A stretch of 64,000 nt of DNA from Mucilaginibacter rubeus (GTDB lineage Bacteria > Bacteroidota > Bacteroidia > Sphingobacteriales > Sphingobacteriaceae): contig NZ_CP043450.1 of assembly GCF_003286415.2 (NCBI RefSeq), forward strand, positions 4,774,001-4,838,000, in the 5' to 3' direction. The notes below the pieces were generated by a model, which was given only the letters and a program-made list of their open reading frames with translations, did no database searches and was not told where the DNA came from. Numbering within the stretch: the first letter of the stretch is position 1; the number at the start of each line of letters is the position of its first letter. The position numbers and the translations under genes are program-made. Positions 25,204 through 34,512 of the stretch are shown piece after piece.

Positions 25204-28200
25204 TTATTCTAATGTGATATCCAAACCTAAGCCGCGTAACTCGTGAACCAATACGTTGAATGATTCAGGAACTGATGGCGTTGGCAGGTTTTCACCTTTA
25301 ACAATAGCCTCATATGTTTTGGCACGGCCGATAACATCATCCGATTTAACGGTTAATATCTCCTGCAGAATGTTTGATGCACCAAATGCTTCCAGTGCCC
25401 AAACCTCCATCTCACCAAAACGCTGACCACCGAATTGTGCTTTACCACCCAATGGCTGTTGAGTGATCAACGAGTACGGTCCGATTGAACGGGCGTGCAT
25501 CTTATCATCAACCATGTGACCTAATTTCAGCATGTAGATAATACCTACAGTAGTTTGCTGATCAAAACGGTCACCTGTTAAACCGTTGTATAAGTAAGTA
25601 CGGCCTGATTCTGGTAAGTTGGCTTTCTTGATCCACTCTTCTACTTCTTCGTGGCTTGCACCGTCGAAGATAGGAGTAGCGAATTTAACACCAAGCTCTT
25701 TACCGGCCCAGCCTAATACGGTTTCGTAGATCTGACCCAAGTTCATACGTGAAGGTACACCCAGCGGGTTCAACACGATATCAACCGGTGTTCCGTCTTC
25801 AAGGAAAGGCATATCTTCGTCACGTACAATACGTGCAACAATACCTTTGTTACCGTGACGACCGGCCATTTTATCACCTACTTTAAGCTTACGCTTTTTA
25901 GCGATGTAAACTTTAGCCATTTGTACGATACCTGATGGAAGCTCATCACCCACGCTGATAGCGAATTTATCACGACGGTAAGCACCCAGCTCTTCATTGT
26001 ACTTAATGTTGAAGTTATGAAGAAGGATCTTGATCTGATCGTTTTTATCGTCATCAGTAGTCCATTTAGTTGGGTTAATATTGTCGTAATTAAGCTCAAC
26101 TAATATTTTCTGGGTGAATTTAACACCTTTAGGAACCTGTAACTCTTTGTAAACGTTGTAAACGCCTTGCGAAGTTTTACCGTTAACGATCTCAAATAAC
26201 TTGTCGATCAAGGTATTTTTCAGATCTTTTACAGCTTTTTCATGCCTTGTATCCAATTTCTCTAACTGTGCTTTTTCTTCAGCTTTTGAAGTTTTCTTAG
26301 CACGAGAGAACAATTTGGTATCGATAACAACACCGGCGATTGACGGTGGGGTTTTCAATGAAGCATCTTTAACGTCGCCTGCTTTATCACCGAAGATAGC
26401 ACGTAACAGTTTTTCTTCCGGAGAAGGATCAGATTCACCTTTAGGGGTGATCTTACCAATCAGGATGTCGCCTTCTTTAACCTCGGCACCAACACGGATG
26501 ATACCGTCTTCGTCAAGGTCTTTGGTAGCTTCTTCCGATACGTTAGGGATATCTGGTGTTAACTCTTCCTCACCGCGTTTAGTGTCACGAACTTCAAGCT
26601 CGAACTCTTCAACGTGGATTGAAGTAAATATATCCTGCGATACAACACGCTCAGAAATTACAATCGCATCCTCAAAGTTATATCCCTGCCAAGGCATGAA
26701 CGCTACTTTAAGGTTACGGCCTAATGCAAGCTCGCCATTTTGGGTAGCGTAACCTTCGCAAAGTACCTCACCTTTTTCAACCCTTTGGCCTTTTTTAACA
26801 ATAGGCTTAAGGTTCATGGTGGTGCTTTGGTTGGTTTTCTTAAACTTGGTTAAGCGGTAGCTTTTGCTATCTCCTTCAAACGAGATCAAACGATCAAGTT
26901 CATTACGGTCATATTTAATACGGATCTCGTTAGCATCAACATACTCAACCACACCATCGCCTTCGGCGTTGATCAGGGTACGAGAGTCTTTTGCCACACG
27001 GCCTTCCAAACCGGTACCAACAATCGGCGCTTCAGGACGTAACAATGGTACGGCCTGGCGTTGCATGTTTGAACCCATCAATGCACGGTTAGCGTCATCA
27101 TGCTCCAGGAACGGAATCAGCGAAGCCGCGATAGAAGTGATCTGATTTGGAGCGATGTCCATCAAGTCCAGACGCTCTGGCTCGATAACCGGGAAGTCAC
27201 CCTCGAAACGTGCTTTTACACGTGGCAATTCAAACTCACCTTTGTCATCATACACCGCGTTTGCCTGGCCAATGGTTTTACCGTCTTCATCTTCGGCAGA
27301 TAAATAGATAACCGGCTCGTCAACCATAACTTTACCTTCAACCACACGTTTGTACGGAGTTTCGATAAAGCCTAAGTTGTTGATCTTGGCGTGTACGCAA
27401 AGTGAAGAGATCAAACCAATGTTCGGGCCTTCCGGAGTTTCGATAGTACACAACCTACCGTAGTGGGTGTAGTGAACGTCACGAACCTCGAAACCTGCAC
27501 GCTCACGCGACAGACCGCCGGGGCCTAAGGCTGACAGACGACGCTTGTGCGTGATCTCTGCCAGTGGATTGGTTTGGTCCATGAACTGTGATAACTGGTT
27601 TGTTCCGAAGAACGAGTTGATCACAGATGATAATGTACGCGCGTTGATCAGATCGGTTGGTGTGAACACCTCGTTGTCACGAATGTTCATACGCTCACGG
27701 ATGGTACGGGCCATACGTGCTAAACCTACACCAAACTGAGCATACAGCTGCTCACCTACGGTACGTACACGACGGTTTGATAAGTGATCGATATCATCCA
27801 CCTCGGCTTTTGAGTTGATTAATTTGATCAAGTATTTAACAATGGCGATGATATCTTGCTTAGTTAACACCTTTGTATCTTCAGAGGTAGTTAATTTAAG
27901 CTTGCGGTTGATGCGGTAGCGGCCCACATCACCCAGGTCATATCTTTTATCTGAGAAGAATAAACGGTCGATGATACCACGTGCTGTTTCTTCATCAGGT
28001 GGTTCAGCGTTACGTAACTGGCGGTAGATGTGCTCAACCGCTTCCTTCTCAGAGTTGGAAGTATCTTTCTGTAAGGTATTGTATATAATAGTGTAATCAC
28101 CGCTGGTTGAAGCATCTTCCTTATTAAGGATGATAGTTTTAACGCCAGAGTCGATGATCATATCAATATGGTCGTCTTCCAGTAAGGTTTCACGCTCAAG

Positions 28201-29007
28201 GATGATCTCATTACGAGGGATAGAAACTACCTCACCGGTATCTTCATCCACAAAGTCTTCGATCCAGGTTTTAAGAACCCTTGCAGCAAGCTTACGGCCG
28301 ATATATTTTTTCAGACCAGATTTGCTTACTTTAACCTCGTCGGCCAGTTCAAACAACTCTAATATATCCTTATCAGAGTCATAACCAATGGCACGAAGTA
28401 ACGTAGTAACCGGGAATTTCTTTTTACGGTCAATATAAGCGTACATCACGTTGTTAACGTCTGTAGCAAACTCAATCCATGAACCTTTGAAAGGGATAAC
28501 ACGGGCAGAGTATAATTTTGTACCGTTGGTATGGCGGCTCTGACCAAAGAACACACCTGGCGAACGGTGTAACTGTGATACAATTACACGCTCAGCACCA
28601 TTAATAACAAATGTACCTTTTGGCGTCATGTATGGGATAGTACCCAGGTATACGTCCTGTACAATTGTTTCAAAGTCTTCGTGCTCCTCATCATTACATG
28701 ACAGGCGAAGCTTGGCTTTTAACGGTACGCTGTAAGTTAATCCGCGTTCGATACACTCTTGTATATCATAACGTGGCGGATCAATAAAGTAGTCAAGAAA
28801 CTCCAGGACAAAGATGTTTCTTGAATCTGAAATAGGAAAGTTTTCGGCAAACACTTTAAACAGCCCTTCTTTGTAACGGTTGTCGGAAGTGGTTTCCAAT
28901 TGAAAAAATTCCTGGAAAGATTGTAACTGAACATCCAGAAAATCAGGGTAATCAAGTACCTTTCTGCTGGTTGCAAAGTTTACTCTTTGATTATTATTGT
29001 TTGCCAA
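25204..29007 (-). CDS. rpoB: DNA-directed RNA polymerase subunit beta
   Basis: 1267-residue RNA polymerase subunit with the rifampicin-region segment FFGTNQLSQFMDQTNPLAE and the conserved KRRLSALGPGGLSRERAGFEVRD. Further on are MPWQGYNFEDAIVISE and, near the C-terminus, GGKAQFGGQRFGEMEVWALEA. The start is a TTG at 29007 (TTG-GCA-AAC-AAT); the resulting N-terminus MANNNNQRVNFATSRKVLDY fits relatives and no ATG lies nearby upstream in frame. It follows rplL after a gap with a hairpin and a heptad-repeat element. Confidence 0.98.
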   Translation of the reverse strand: MANNNNQRVNFATSRKVLDYPDFLDVQLQSFQEFFQLETTSDNRYKEGLFKVFAENFPISDSRNIFVLEFLDYFIDPPRYDIQECIERGLTYSVPLKAKLRLSCNDEEHEDFETIVQDVYLGTIPYMTPKGTFVINGAERVIVSQLHRSPGVFFGQSRHTNGTKLYSARVIPFKGSWIEFATDVNNVMYAYIDRKKKFPVTTLLRAIGYDSDKDILELFELADEVKVSKSGLKKYIGRKLAARVLKTWIEDFVDEDTGEVVSIPRNEIILERETLLEDDHIDMIIDSGVKTIILNKEDASTSGDYTIIYNTLQKDTSNSEKEAVEHIYRQLRNAEPPDEETARGIIDRLFFSDKRYDLGDVGRYRINRKLKLTTSEDTKVLTKQDIIAIVKYLIKLINSKAEVDDIDHLSNRRVRTVGEQLYAQFGVGLARMARTIRERMNIRDNEVFTPTDLINARTLSSVINSFFGTNQLSQFMDQTNPLAEITHKRRLSALGPGGLSRERAGFEVRDVHYTHYGRLCTIETPEGPNIGLISSLCVHAKINNLGFIETPYKRVVEGKVMVDEPVIYLSAEDEDGKTIGQANAVYDDKGEFELPRVKARFEGDFPVIEPERLDLMDIAPNQITSIAASLIPFLEHDDANRALMGSNMQRQAVPLLRPEAPIVGTGLEGRVAKDSRTLINAEGDGVVEYVDANEIRIKYDRNELDRLISFEGDSKSYRLTKFKKTNQSTTMNLKPIVKKGQRVEKGEVLCEGYATQNGELALGRNLKVAFMPWQGYNFEDAIVISERVVSQDIFTSIHVEEFELEVRDTKRGEEELTPDIPNVSEEATKDLDEDGIIRVGAEVKEGDILIGKITPKGESDPSPEEKLLRAIFGDKAGDVKDASLKTPPSIAGVVIDTKLFSRAKKTSKAEEKAQLEKLDTRHEKAVKDLKNTLIDKLFEIVNGKTSQGVYNVYKELQVPKGVKFTQKILVELNYDNINPTKWTTDDDKNDQIKILLHNFNIKYNEELGAYRRDKFAISVGDELPSGIVQMAKVYIAKKRKLKVGDKMAGRHGNKGIVARIVRDEDMPFLEDGTPVDIVLNPLGVPSRMNLGQIYETVLGWAGKELGVKFATPIFDGASHEEVEEWIKKANLPESGRTYLYNGLTGDRFDQQTTVGIIYMLKLGHMVDDKMHARSIGPYSLITQQPLGGKAQFGGQRFGEMEVWALEAFGASNILQEILTVKSDDVIGRAKTYEAIVKGENLPTPSVPESFNVLVHELRGLGLDITLE

Positions 29008-29039
29008 GGTATTTAAATTTTAGTTTATTAATAAACTTG

Positions 29040-29157
29040 ATAGATGTGAGATCTGAGATGTGAGATTTGAGACTAAAAAATATGTTTTGAAGATCTGTGT
29101 TCCTGTTAAACCTGCAGGAAGAAGATCTCATATCTCATATCTCATATCTATTATCTT
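29040..29157. repeat. heptad-repeat inverted element between rplL and rpoB
   Basis: The left arm reads as 7-bp units gatgtga/gatctga/gatgtga/gatttga (29042-29069). The right arm, read on the other strand, gives three gatatga units (about 29126-29150). The arms are partly complementary across about 55 nt that include a cctgcagg palindrome. It lies in the leader of rpoB. Confidence 0.75.
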
Positions 29158-29186
29158 CTTCATCCAAACCTTTATAAACAGCAATA

Positions 29187-29211
29187 GACCCCGACCAATA
29201 TGGTCGGAGTC
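29187..29211 (-). promoter_or_regulatory. hairpin after rplL, possible attenuator
   Basis: A 10-bp stem with one mismatch (gaccccgacc / ggtcggagtc, loop aatat) lies 27 nt after the rplL stop. No T run follows, so it may be a partial terminator or an RNA-processing hairpin. An attenuator is known at the same place in E. coli; the comparison is by position only. Confidence 0.5.
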
Positions 29212-29237
29212 TTGATGCTATATTTTAGTAGGTTAAA

Positions 29238-29621
29238 TTACTTAACCTCAACTACTGCTCCGGCTTCTTCTAATTGTTTTTTCAAAGATTCAGCTTCTTC
29301 TTTAGTTACACCAGTTTTAAGTTCTTTTGGTGCACCGTCAACAAGATCTTTAGCTTCTTTCAAACCAAGGCCAGTTAAGTCTTTTACTAATTTAACAACT
29401 GCTAATTTAGCGCCACCAGCTTCTTTCAGGATAACGTCAAATGCAGTTTGCTCAGCAGCAGCTGGAGCAGCGTCGCCACCGTCAGCAGCAGGAGCAGCAA
29501 CTGCTACAGCAGCAGCAGCAGGCTCAATACCATACTCGTCTTTTAATATTTGAGCTAATTCGTTTACTTCTTTTACTGTTAAGTTTACCAACTGTTCAGC
29601 AAACGCTTTTAAATCCGCCAT
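29238..29621 (-). CDS. rplL: 50S ribosomal protein L7/L12
   Basis: 127-residue stalk protein of the large subunit that recruits translation GTPases. An N-terminal dimerisation helix is followed by an Ala/Pro-rich hinge (about residues 35-58) and a C-terminal domain. That domain includes EKTAFDVIL-like EQTAFDVILKEAGGAKLAVVK and GLGLKEAKDLVDGAP. Length is normal. It is 67 nt after rplJ; L10 and L7/L12 form one complex. Confidence 0.98.
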   Translation of the reverse strand: MADLKAFAEQLVNLTVKEVNELAQILKDEYGIEPAAAAVAVAAPAADGGDAAPAAAEQTAFDVILKEAGGAKLAVVKLVKDLTGLGLKEAKDLVDGAPKELKTGVTKEEAESLKKQLEEAGAVVEVK

Positions 29622-29688
29622 TTTATTTAAATTTTTACTTTTAATGCTTTTTGTTTGTTATTATCGAACCTTATTATGGAGGCGTTCG

Positions 29689-30207
29689 TTAACCTCTTTC
29701 CTGTAATGTTTTTACGAGGCCTGCAATTGTAGTTCCGCCTGACTGAAGAGCAGAAAGAACGTTTTTGGCAGGTGATTGAAGTAAGCCAACAATCTCGCCG
29801 ATCAATTGTTCTTTTGATTTCAGCTTGGTTAAAGTATCCAGTTGGTTATCACCAATAAATACTGCCGAATCAATATAAGCTGCTTTTAAGATTGGTTTTT
29901 CACCTGTTTTCCTTAATTGTTTGATCAGCTTTGCAGGTGCAGTTGCTGATTTTGAGAAAAGGATTGATGATGAACCTTTCAACACATCATATATCGGGCT
30001 GAAATCACCGCCAGCAGCTTCCATAGCTTTTTTGATCAAGCTATTTTTAGTTACCTGCATTGTAATGTCATTTTCGAAACATTTACGGCGGATATTGTTG
30101 ATCTTGGCTACAGTTAAATCAGAGGTATCAGTGATATAAAAATTACCATACTCTTTGATTTGCTCAGTAAGGGCTACAACAAGGTCGTATTTTTCTTCTT
30201 TATTCAT
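29689..30207 (-). CDS. rplJ: 50S ribosomal protein L10
   Basis: 172-residue protein that forms the base of the ribosomal stalk and binds L7/L12 dimers with its C-terminal helix. The N-terminal domain is recognised by VTKNSLIKKAMEAAGGDFSP and LIKQLRKTGEKPILKAAYID. It begins 2 nt after the rplA stop. In many bacteria L10 represses its own operon; no such site was worked out here. Confidence 0.97.
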   Translation of the reverse strand: MNKEEKYDLVVALTEQIKEYGNFYITDTSDLTVAKINNIRRKCFENDITMQVTKNSLIKKAMEAAGGDFSPIYDVLKGSSSILFSKSATAPAKLIKQLRKTGEKPILKAAYIDSAVFIGDNQLDTLTKLKSKEQLIGEIVGLLQSPAKNVLSALQSGGTTIAGLVKTLQERG

Positions 30208-30209
30208 GA

Positions 30210-30908
30210 TTAGATCCCCGCTACTGATTTAGTTTCAACTGTAATTCCTGGCGACATAGTTGAAGAGATGTGAATACTCTTGAAATATGTTCCTTTTGCT
30301 GCAGAAGGTTTTAATTTAGAGATTGTTTGCAATACTTCTAATGCATTCTCATAAATTTTATCTGCAGAGAAAGATGCTTTTCCTATTGAGGTGTGGATGA
30401 TACCGGTTTTGTCAACCTTGAAATCGATTTTACCACCTTTTACCTCAGTTACAGCTTTACCAACTTCTGGGGTAACTGTACCTGATTTAGGGTTTGGCAT
30501 TAAGTTACGCGGGCCCAAAATACGACCCAAACGACCAACTTTAGCCATAACACTTGGCATAGTGATGATAATATCAACATCAGTCCATCCGCCTTCAATC
30601 TTGGCAATATAATCATCCAAACCTACGTAATCTGCACCAGCGTCTTTAGCTTCTTGCTCCTTATCAGGAGTACAAAGTACTAATACACGTACAGTTTTAC
30701 CGGTTCCATGAGGCAATGTTGCAATACCACGCACCATTTGATTGGCTTTACGCGGGTCAACACCTAAACGAACGTCTATATCAACTGATGAATCAAATTT
30801 AGTTAAGGTTAATTCCTTTACCAAAGCTGATGCAGCTTCTAATGTGTACGATTTGTTTGCCTCAATTTTGGAGAGTGCCACTTTTTGATTTTTTGTTAAT
30901 CTTGCCAC
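30210..30908 (-). CDS. rplA: 50S ribosomal protein L1
   Basis: 232-residue L1-stalk protein that binds 23S rRNA near the E site. Key segments are RLGVDPRKANQMVRGIATLPHGTGK and LMPNPKSGTVTPEVG (residues about 140-155), the family signature. The start is a GTG at 30908 giving MARLTKNQK, with rplK ending 28 nt upstream. L1 is often an autogenous repressor of rplKA. Confidence 0.98.
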   Translation of the reverse strand: MARLTKNQKVALSKIEANKSYTLEAASALVKELTLTKFDSSVDIDVRLGVDPRKANQMVRGIATLPHGTGKTVRVLVLCTPDKEQEAKDAGADYVGLDDYIAKIEGGWTDVDIIITMPSVMAKVGRLGRILGPRNLMPNPKSGTVTPEVGKAVTEVKGGKIDFKVDKTGIIHTSIGKASFSADKIYENALEVLQTISKLKPSAAKGTYFKSIHISSTMSPGITVETKSVAGI

Positions 30909-30936
30909 TGTCTTTAAACTGATTTGTATAAATTAA

Positions 30937-31377
30937 TTAATTCCAGGGAGCTGTACCTGATACGGTAATTCCCATGCTGCGGGCAGTACCTGCCACCATT
31001 TTCATGGCCGATTCAACTGTGAACGCGTTCAAGTCAACCATTTTATCTTTTGCTATAGTCTCAACCTGTTCCCAGTTAACACTGGCAACTTTTTTACGGT
31101 TAGGCTCAGCAGAACCACTCTTTAAACCGGTAGCTTCCAATAACTGGATAGCAACGGGAGGGGTTTTGATGATAAATTCGAATGATTTGTCAACATAAAC
31201 AGTAATCAAAACAGGCAATACTTTTCCAGCTTTGTCCTGGGTGCGTGCATTAAATTGTTTGCAAAACTCCATGATGTTCACACCTTTTGCACCCAATGCA
31301 GGGCCAATTGGTGGTGATGGGTTTGCGGCGCCGCCTTTAACTTGCAGCTTAACCATTGCACCGATCTCTTTTGCCAT
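30937..31377 (-). CDS. rplK: 50S ribosomal protein L11
   Basis: 146-residue protein of the GTPase-associated centre of the large subunit. It carries the N-terminal GGAANPSPPIGPALGAKGVNIM motif (thiostrepton-site domain) and the C-terminal rRNA-binding signature with TARSMGITV. Length and position after nusG are typical. The 193-nt gap upstream may contain its own promoter or leader, but I could not define one. Confidence 0.98.
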   Translation of the reverse strand: MAKEIGAMVKLQVKGGAANPSPPIGPALGAKGVNIMEFCKQFNARTQDKAGKVLPVLITVYVDKSFEFIIKTPPVAIQLLEATGLKSGSAEPNRKKVASVNWEQVETIAKDKMVDLNAFTVESAMKMVAGTARSMGITVSGTAPWN

Positions 31378-31570
31378 TTTAATTTACTTTAATTATAAAC
31401 TCAATGTTAGTACGTGGAAGCTTAGTAACATTTAAGATTTTTATGGTTTGATATCAATGTAGCTTATTTAACGCTTTCTTAATATTTAAACCTTTTGTAT
31501 TTAATATTTTACCTGTTAATTTATCATGTGATAATACCCGCCTTCCAGTCGGGTACTGATGATAAAAAAA

Positions 31571-32113
31571 CTATTCTTTTTCTACCTGCATGTAATTCAA
31601 TTCAAGCGGCGTACGGCGCCCGAATATCTTTACCATTACTTTCAGTTTCTTTTTCTCTTCGTTAACCTCTTCGATAACGCCGCTGAAACCATTGAAAGGC
31701 CCGTCCATAACTTTAACAGCCTCACCAACATAGTAAGGTACGCTCATAGTTTCACCCTGGGCACTCATCTCATCAACCTTACCTAAAATACGGTTAACTT
31801 CTGACTGGCGAAGCGGGATAGCATTTCCGGCTTTATCACCCAGGAAACCTATTACGCTGTTTATGTTTTTAATAATGTGCTCGGTTTCGCCATCTAAAAC
31901 AGCTTCCATCAACACATAGCCTGGAAAGTAGTTACGCTCTTTGGCTATCTTCTTTCCATCGCGCATTTGGTAGTACTTTTCAGTAGGTATTAATACCTGT
32001 GGTACCAAATGACCGATGCCCAAACGGCTAATTTCGGCATCGATATATTGTTTAACTTTTTTTTCCTTACCACTAATAGCCCTAACTACATACCATTTCA
32101 ATTGATCACTCAT
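31571..32113 (-). CDS. nusG: transcription termination/antitermination protein NusG
   Basis: 180-residue elongation factor that binds RNA polymerase with its N-terminal NGN domain (LKWYVVRAISGKEKKVKQYI, FPGYVLMEA). It links the polymerase to Rho or the ribosome through its C-terminal KOW domain (GEAVKVMDGPFNGFSGVIEEV). Both domains are complete. It is 17 nt after secE, the standard order. Confidence 0.97.
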   Translation of the reverse strand: MSDQLKWYVVRAISGKEKKVKQYIDAEISRLGIGHLVPQVLIPTEKYYQMRDGKKIAKERNYFPGYVLMEAVLDGETEHIIKNINSVIGFLGDKAGNAIPLRQSEVNRILGKVDEMSAQGETMSVPYYVGEAVKVMDGPFNGFSGVIEEVNEEKKKLKVMVKIFGRRTPLELNYMQVEKE

Positions 32114-32130
32114 CTGCTTCTCCCCTGATA

Positions 32131-32325
32131 TTATGTTAGTGATGTGTAAAACAGTTTAAGCAAATAATTAATGATCTGGTCCATACCTAAGATAACCAGC
32201 GCAATAATTACAGCGGCAACCAATACCAAAACAGCGCTGCTTTGCAGCTCGCGCCATGTAGGCCAGGTAACCTTCTCGGTTAACTCGATGTATGACTCTT
32301 TAATATATTCAGCTACGCCTGCCAT
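32131..32325 (-). CDS. secE: preprotein translocase subunit SecE
   Basis: 64-residue single-span membrane subunit of the SecYEG channel. The amphipathic helix contains YIELTEKVTWPTWRELQSS, the family signature, followed by one membrane helix (AVLVLVAAVIIALVILGM). The start is the ATG at 32325 (MAGVAEYI); a longer reading from 32373 would run into the tRNA-Trp gene and is rejected. Confidence 0.95.
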   Translation of the reverse strand: MAGVAEYIKESYIELTEKVTWPTWRELQSSAVLVLVAAVIIALVILGMDQIINYLLKLFYTSLT

Positions 32326-32343
32326 TTTTATATTGTGCTTAAG

Positions 32344-32414
32344 CACGGGAACAAGGATTCGAACCCTGATCAAAGGTTTTGGAGACCTCTATTCTACCGT
32401 TGAACTATTCCCGT
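32344..32414 (-). tRNA. tRNA-Trp (anticodon CCA)
   Basis: The minus strand folds as a cloverleaf with acceptor stem ACGGGAA/TTCCCGT, a G discriminator, anticodon loop CTCCAAA (CCA) and the T-loop GGTTCGAATCC. The CCA end is not encoded. It lies between tuf and secE. Confidence 0.96.
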
Positions 32415-32431
32415 GTGTTATTTTATAATAA

Positions 32432-32472
32432 GAAAACATAAGTTTGCCGTTGAAGGCTAAACTTATGTTTTC
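32432..32472 (-). terminator. hairpin after tuf, partial terminator or processing site
   Basis: A perfect 14-bp stem (gaaaacataagttt / aaacttatgttttc) with an extra inner gcc/ggc lies 26 nt after the tuf stop. On the minus strand it is followed by TTATTATAAAA, a weak U-rich tract. It separates the tuf mRNA from tRNA-Trp and secE. Confidence 0.6.
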
Positions 32473-32498
32473 AAATTAACCTTTTATTGAAATATCAA

Positions 32499-33686
32499 TT
32501 ATTTCAAGATTTCAGTTACCTGACCAGCACCTACGGTACGACCACCTTCACGGATAGCGAAACGTAAGCCTTTTTCCATTGCGATAGCGTTGATCAACTT
32601 TACAGTGATTGTAACGTTATCACCTGGCATAACCATTTCTACACCTGGTTCTAATGAAATCTCACCAGTAACGTCAGTGGTACGGAAATAGAATTGCGGA
32701 CGGTATTTGTTGAAGAATGGAGTGTGACGGCCACCTTCTGCTTTTGATAATACGTAAACTTCTGCTTTGAAATCGGTGTGAGGAGTTACTGAACCTGGTT
32801 TACAGATAACCATACCACGACGGATATCAGTTTTCTCAATACCACGTAACAATAAACCTACGTTGTCACCAGCTTCACCACGGTCAAGGATTTTGCGGAA
32901 CATCTCAACACCAGTTACGGTTGATTTCAAGTTCTCAGCACCCATACCCAAGATATCAACTGGCTCACCAGAGTTGATTACACCACGCTCAATACGACCA
33001 GTAGCAACAGTACCACGACCAGTGATTGAGAACACGTCTTCAACAGGCATCAAGAAAGGAAGATCTGTCAAACGTGGAGGAATTGGGATGTAGCTATCTA
33101 CAGCGTCCATCAATTCCATGATTTTACCAACCCAGGTAGGATCGCCGTTAAGACCACCTAATGCAGAACCCTGGATAACTGGAATATCATCACCTGGGAA
33201 TTCGTAGAATGATAATAATTCACGAACTTCCATTTCTACTAACTCTAATAATTCCGGATCATCAACCATGTCAACTTTGTTCATGAAAACAACAAGTGCA
33301 GGTACACCTACCTGACGAGCTAACAGGATGTGCTCACGAGTTTGTGGCATCGGACCATCAGTTGCAGCAACTACGATGATTGCACCGTCCATTTGGGCAG
33401 CACCAGTAACCATGTTTTTCACGTAATCCGCGTGACCTGGACAGTCAACGTGTGCGTAGTGACGGTTAGCTGTTGAATATTCAACGTGGGCAGTGTTGAT
33501 GGTAATACCACGTTCTTTTTCTTCAGGAGCTGAGTCAATTGAATCAAATGAACGAGCTTCTGATAAACCTGCATCAGCCAAAACTTTAGTGATAGCTGCG
33601 GTAAGGGTTGTTTTACCGTGGTCAACGTGACCGATTGTACCGATGTTTAAGTGCGGTTTACTGCGGTCAAACTTTTCTTTTGCCAT
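32499..33686 (-). CDS. tuf: elongation factor Tu
   Basis: 395-residue GTPase that brings aminoacyl-tRNA to the ribosome. All G motifs are present: GHVDHGKTT (about 19-27), RGITI, DCPGHADY, MNKVD and QGSALGGL. Domain 2 and domain 3 segments (TGRGTVATGRIERG, GDNVGLLLRG, RFAIREGGRTVGAG) are complete. It is preceded by four tRNA genes and followed by tRNA-Trp. Confidence 0.99.
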   Translation of the reverse strand: MAKEKFDRSKPHLNIGTIGHVDHGKTTLTAAITKVLADAGLSEARSFDSIDSAPEEKERGITINTAHVEYSTANRHYAHVDCPGHADYVKNMVTGAAQMDGAIIVVAATDGPMPQTREHILLARQVGVPALVVFMNKVDMVDDPELLELVEMEVRELLSFYEFPGDDIPVIQGSALGGLNGDPTWVGKIMELMDAVDSYIPIPPRLTDLPFLMPVEDVFSITGRGTVATGRIERGVINSGEPVDILGMGAENLKSTVTGVEMFRKILDRGEAGDNVGLLLRGIEKTDIRRGMVICKPGSVTPHTDFKAEVYVLSKAEGGRHTPFFNKYRPQFYFRTTDVTGEISLEPGVEMVMPGDNVTITVKLINAIAMEKGLRFAIREGGRTVGAGQVTEILK

Positions 33687-33746
33687 GATCTATAAATTAT
33701 TTTGTAGGTTAATTTTAACTTTATATGTAATGTTTCAATAACACCG

Positions 33747-33818
<72 letters not shown>

Positions 33819-33835
33819 TTATTTTCTTTTTTTTA

Positions 33836-33899
33836 GTTTACAGCTATCAGTTGTTTGCTTGCAGTTACTTTACTGCTTACGGCCTACTGCTATCTGCAA
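33836..33899. repeat. degenerate heptad-repeat element between tRNA-Thr and tRNA-Gly
   Basis: The spacer contains ttacagc/tatcagt/tgtttgc/ttgcagt on the plus strand and ttgcaga/tagcagt/aggccgt/aagcagt on the other. CAGT recurs at 7- or 14-bp steps and the arms pair imperfectly. Similarity between arms is modest, so this is a weaker member of the element group. Confidence 0.55.
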
Positions 33900-33902
33900 C
33901 CG

Positions 33903-33975
33903 AGCGGAAGACGAGGTTCGAACTCGCGACCTATAGCTTGGAAGGCTATCGCTCTACCAACTGAGCTACTTCCGC
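33903..33975 (-). tRNA. tRNA-Gly (anticodon TCC)
   Basis: Cloverleaf on the minus strand with acceptor stem GCGGAAG/CTTCCGC, D-arm AGCTCAGTTGGTAGAGC, anticodon loop CTTCCAA (TCC) and T-loop AGTTCGAACCT. Third tRNA of the group. Confidence 0.96.
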
Positions 33976-34047
33976 TTGTTAAGCTTTTGGTTTGTTTTTT
34001 TTATACCTTCTAAGTACTAAAAGTCCATTCCTCAAACCTCCTTAATC

Positions 34048-34108
34048 AAGTCAGCAGTTTACAATCCCGTTAGCTTTATACTAACCGCGAACTATAAACT
34101 GCCTACTT
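34048..34108. repeat. degenerate heptad-repeat inverted element between tRNA-Gly and tRNA-Tyr
   Basis: Plus strand units aagtcag/cagttta/caatccc/gttag face, on the other strand, aagtagg/cagttta/tagttcg/cggttag. The cagttta and gttag parts are exact between arms, so a hairpin with a short loop is possible. Confidence 0.6.
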
Positions 34109-34114
34109 AATATG

Positions 34115-34195
34115 TGGGGGGAGAAGGATTCGAACCTTCGTAGCCGAAGCAACGGATTTACAGTCCGTCCCATTTGACCGCTCTGGTATCCCCCC
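34115..34195 (-). tRNA. tRNA-Tyr (anticodon GTA)
   Basis: Class II tRNA with acceptor stem GGGGGGA/TCCCCCC, discriminator A, anticodon loop CTGTAAA (GTA) and a long variable arm GCTTCGGCTACGAAGG region. Second tRNA of the group. Confidence 0.95.
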
Positions 34196-34261
34196 AGTAG
34201 TTTATCCCGGATTAACAATGTCCAAAATTGAAGCTAAACATCATCTTTCCGAAAAAAACTG

Positions 34262-34334
<73 letters not shown>

Positions 34335-34394
34335 TTATATTTAAATTTGCCTTTTCGTTATTTTAAACCGTGTGTGGCTTTCGGTAACGGAGCG

Positions 34395-34425
34395 CAAAAG
34401 TAATAAGCTTTTTGATATTTTAAAG
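34395..34425 (-). promoter_or_regulatory. candidate promoter of the tRNA-tuf operon
   Basis: The minus strand reads TACTTTTG at 34395-34402, matching TAnnTTTG, with CTTT about 19 nt upstream as a weak -33 box. It lies 61 nt before tRNA-Thr(TGT), in the only gap upstream of the series. Confidence 0.45.
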
Positions 34426-34512
34426 AACTATTTTAACTTTTTTTTGAGGCGTTAAATACCTCCCCGAAAGGGACTGCAAATCTACAAAAAATAACACCAC
34501 GTCAAAATTTTT

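Noticed and set aside
29040..29157. Repeats as a small CRISPR array
   Set aside because: The units are 7 bp, without spacers of constant length and no cas genes; the arms are inverted.
32131..32373. Longer SecE reading with 16 extra N-terminal residues
   Set aside because: The extension lies over the tRNA-Trp 3' part; the ATG at 32325 gives a normal SecE.
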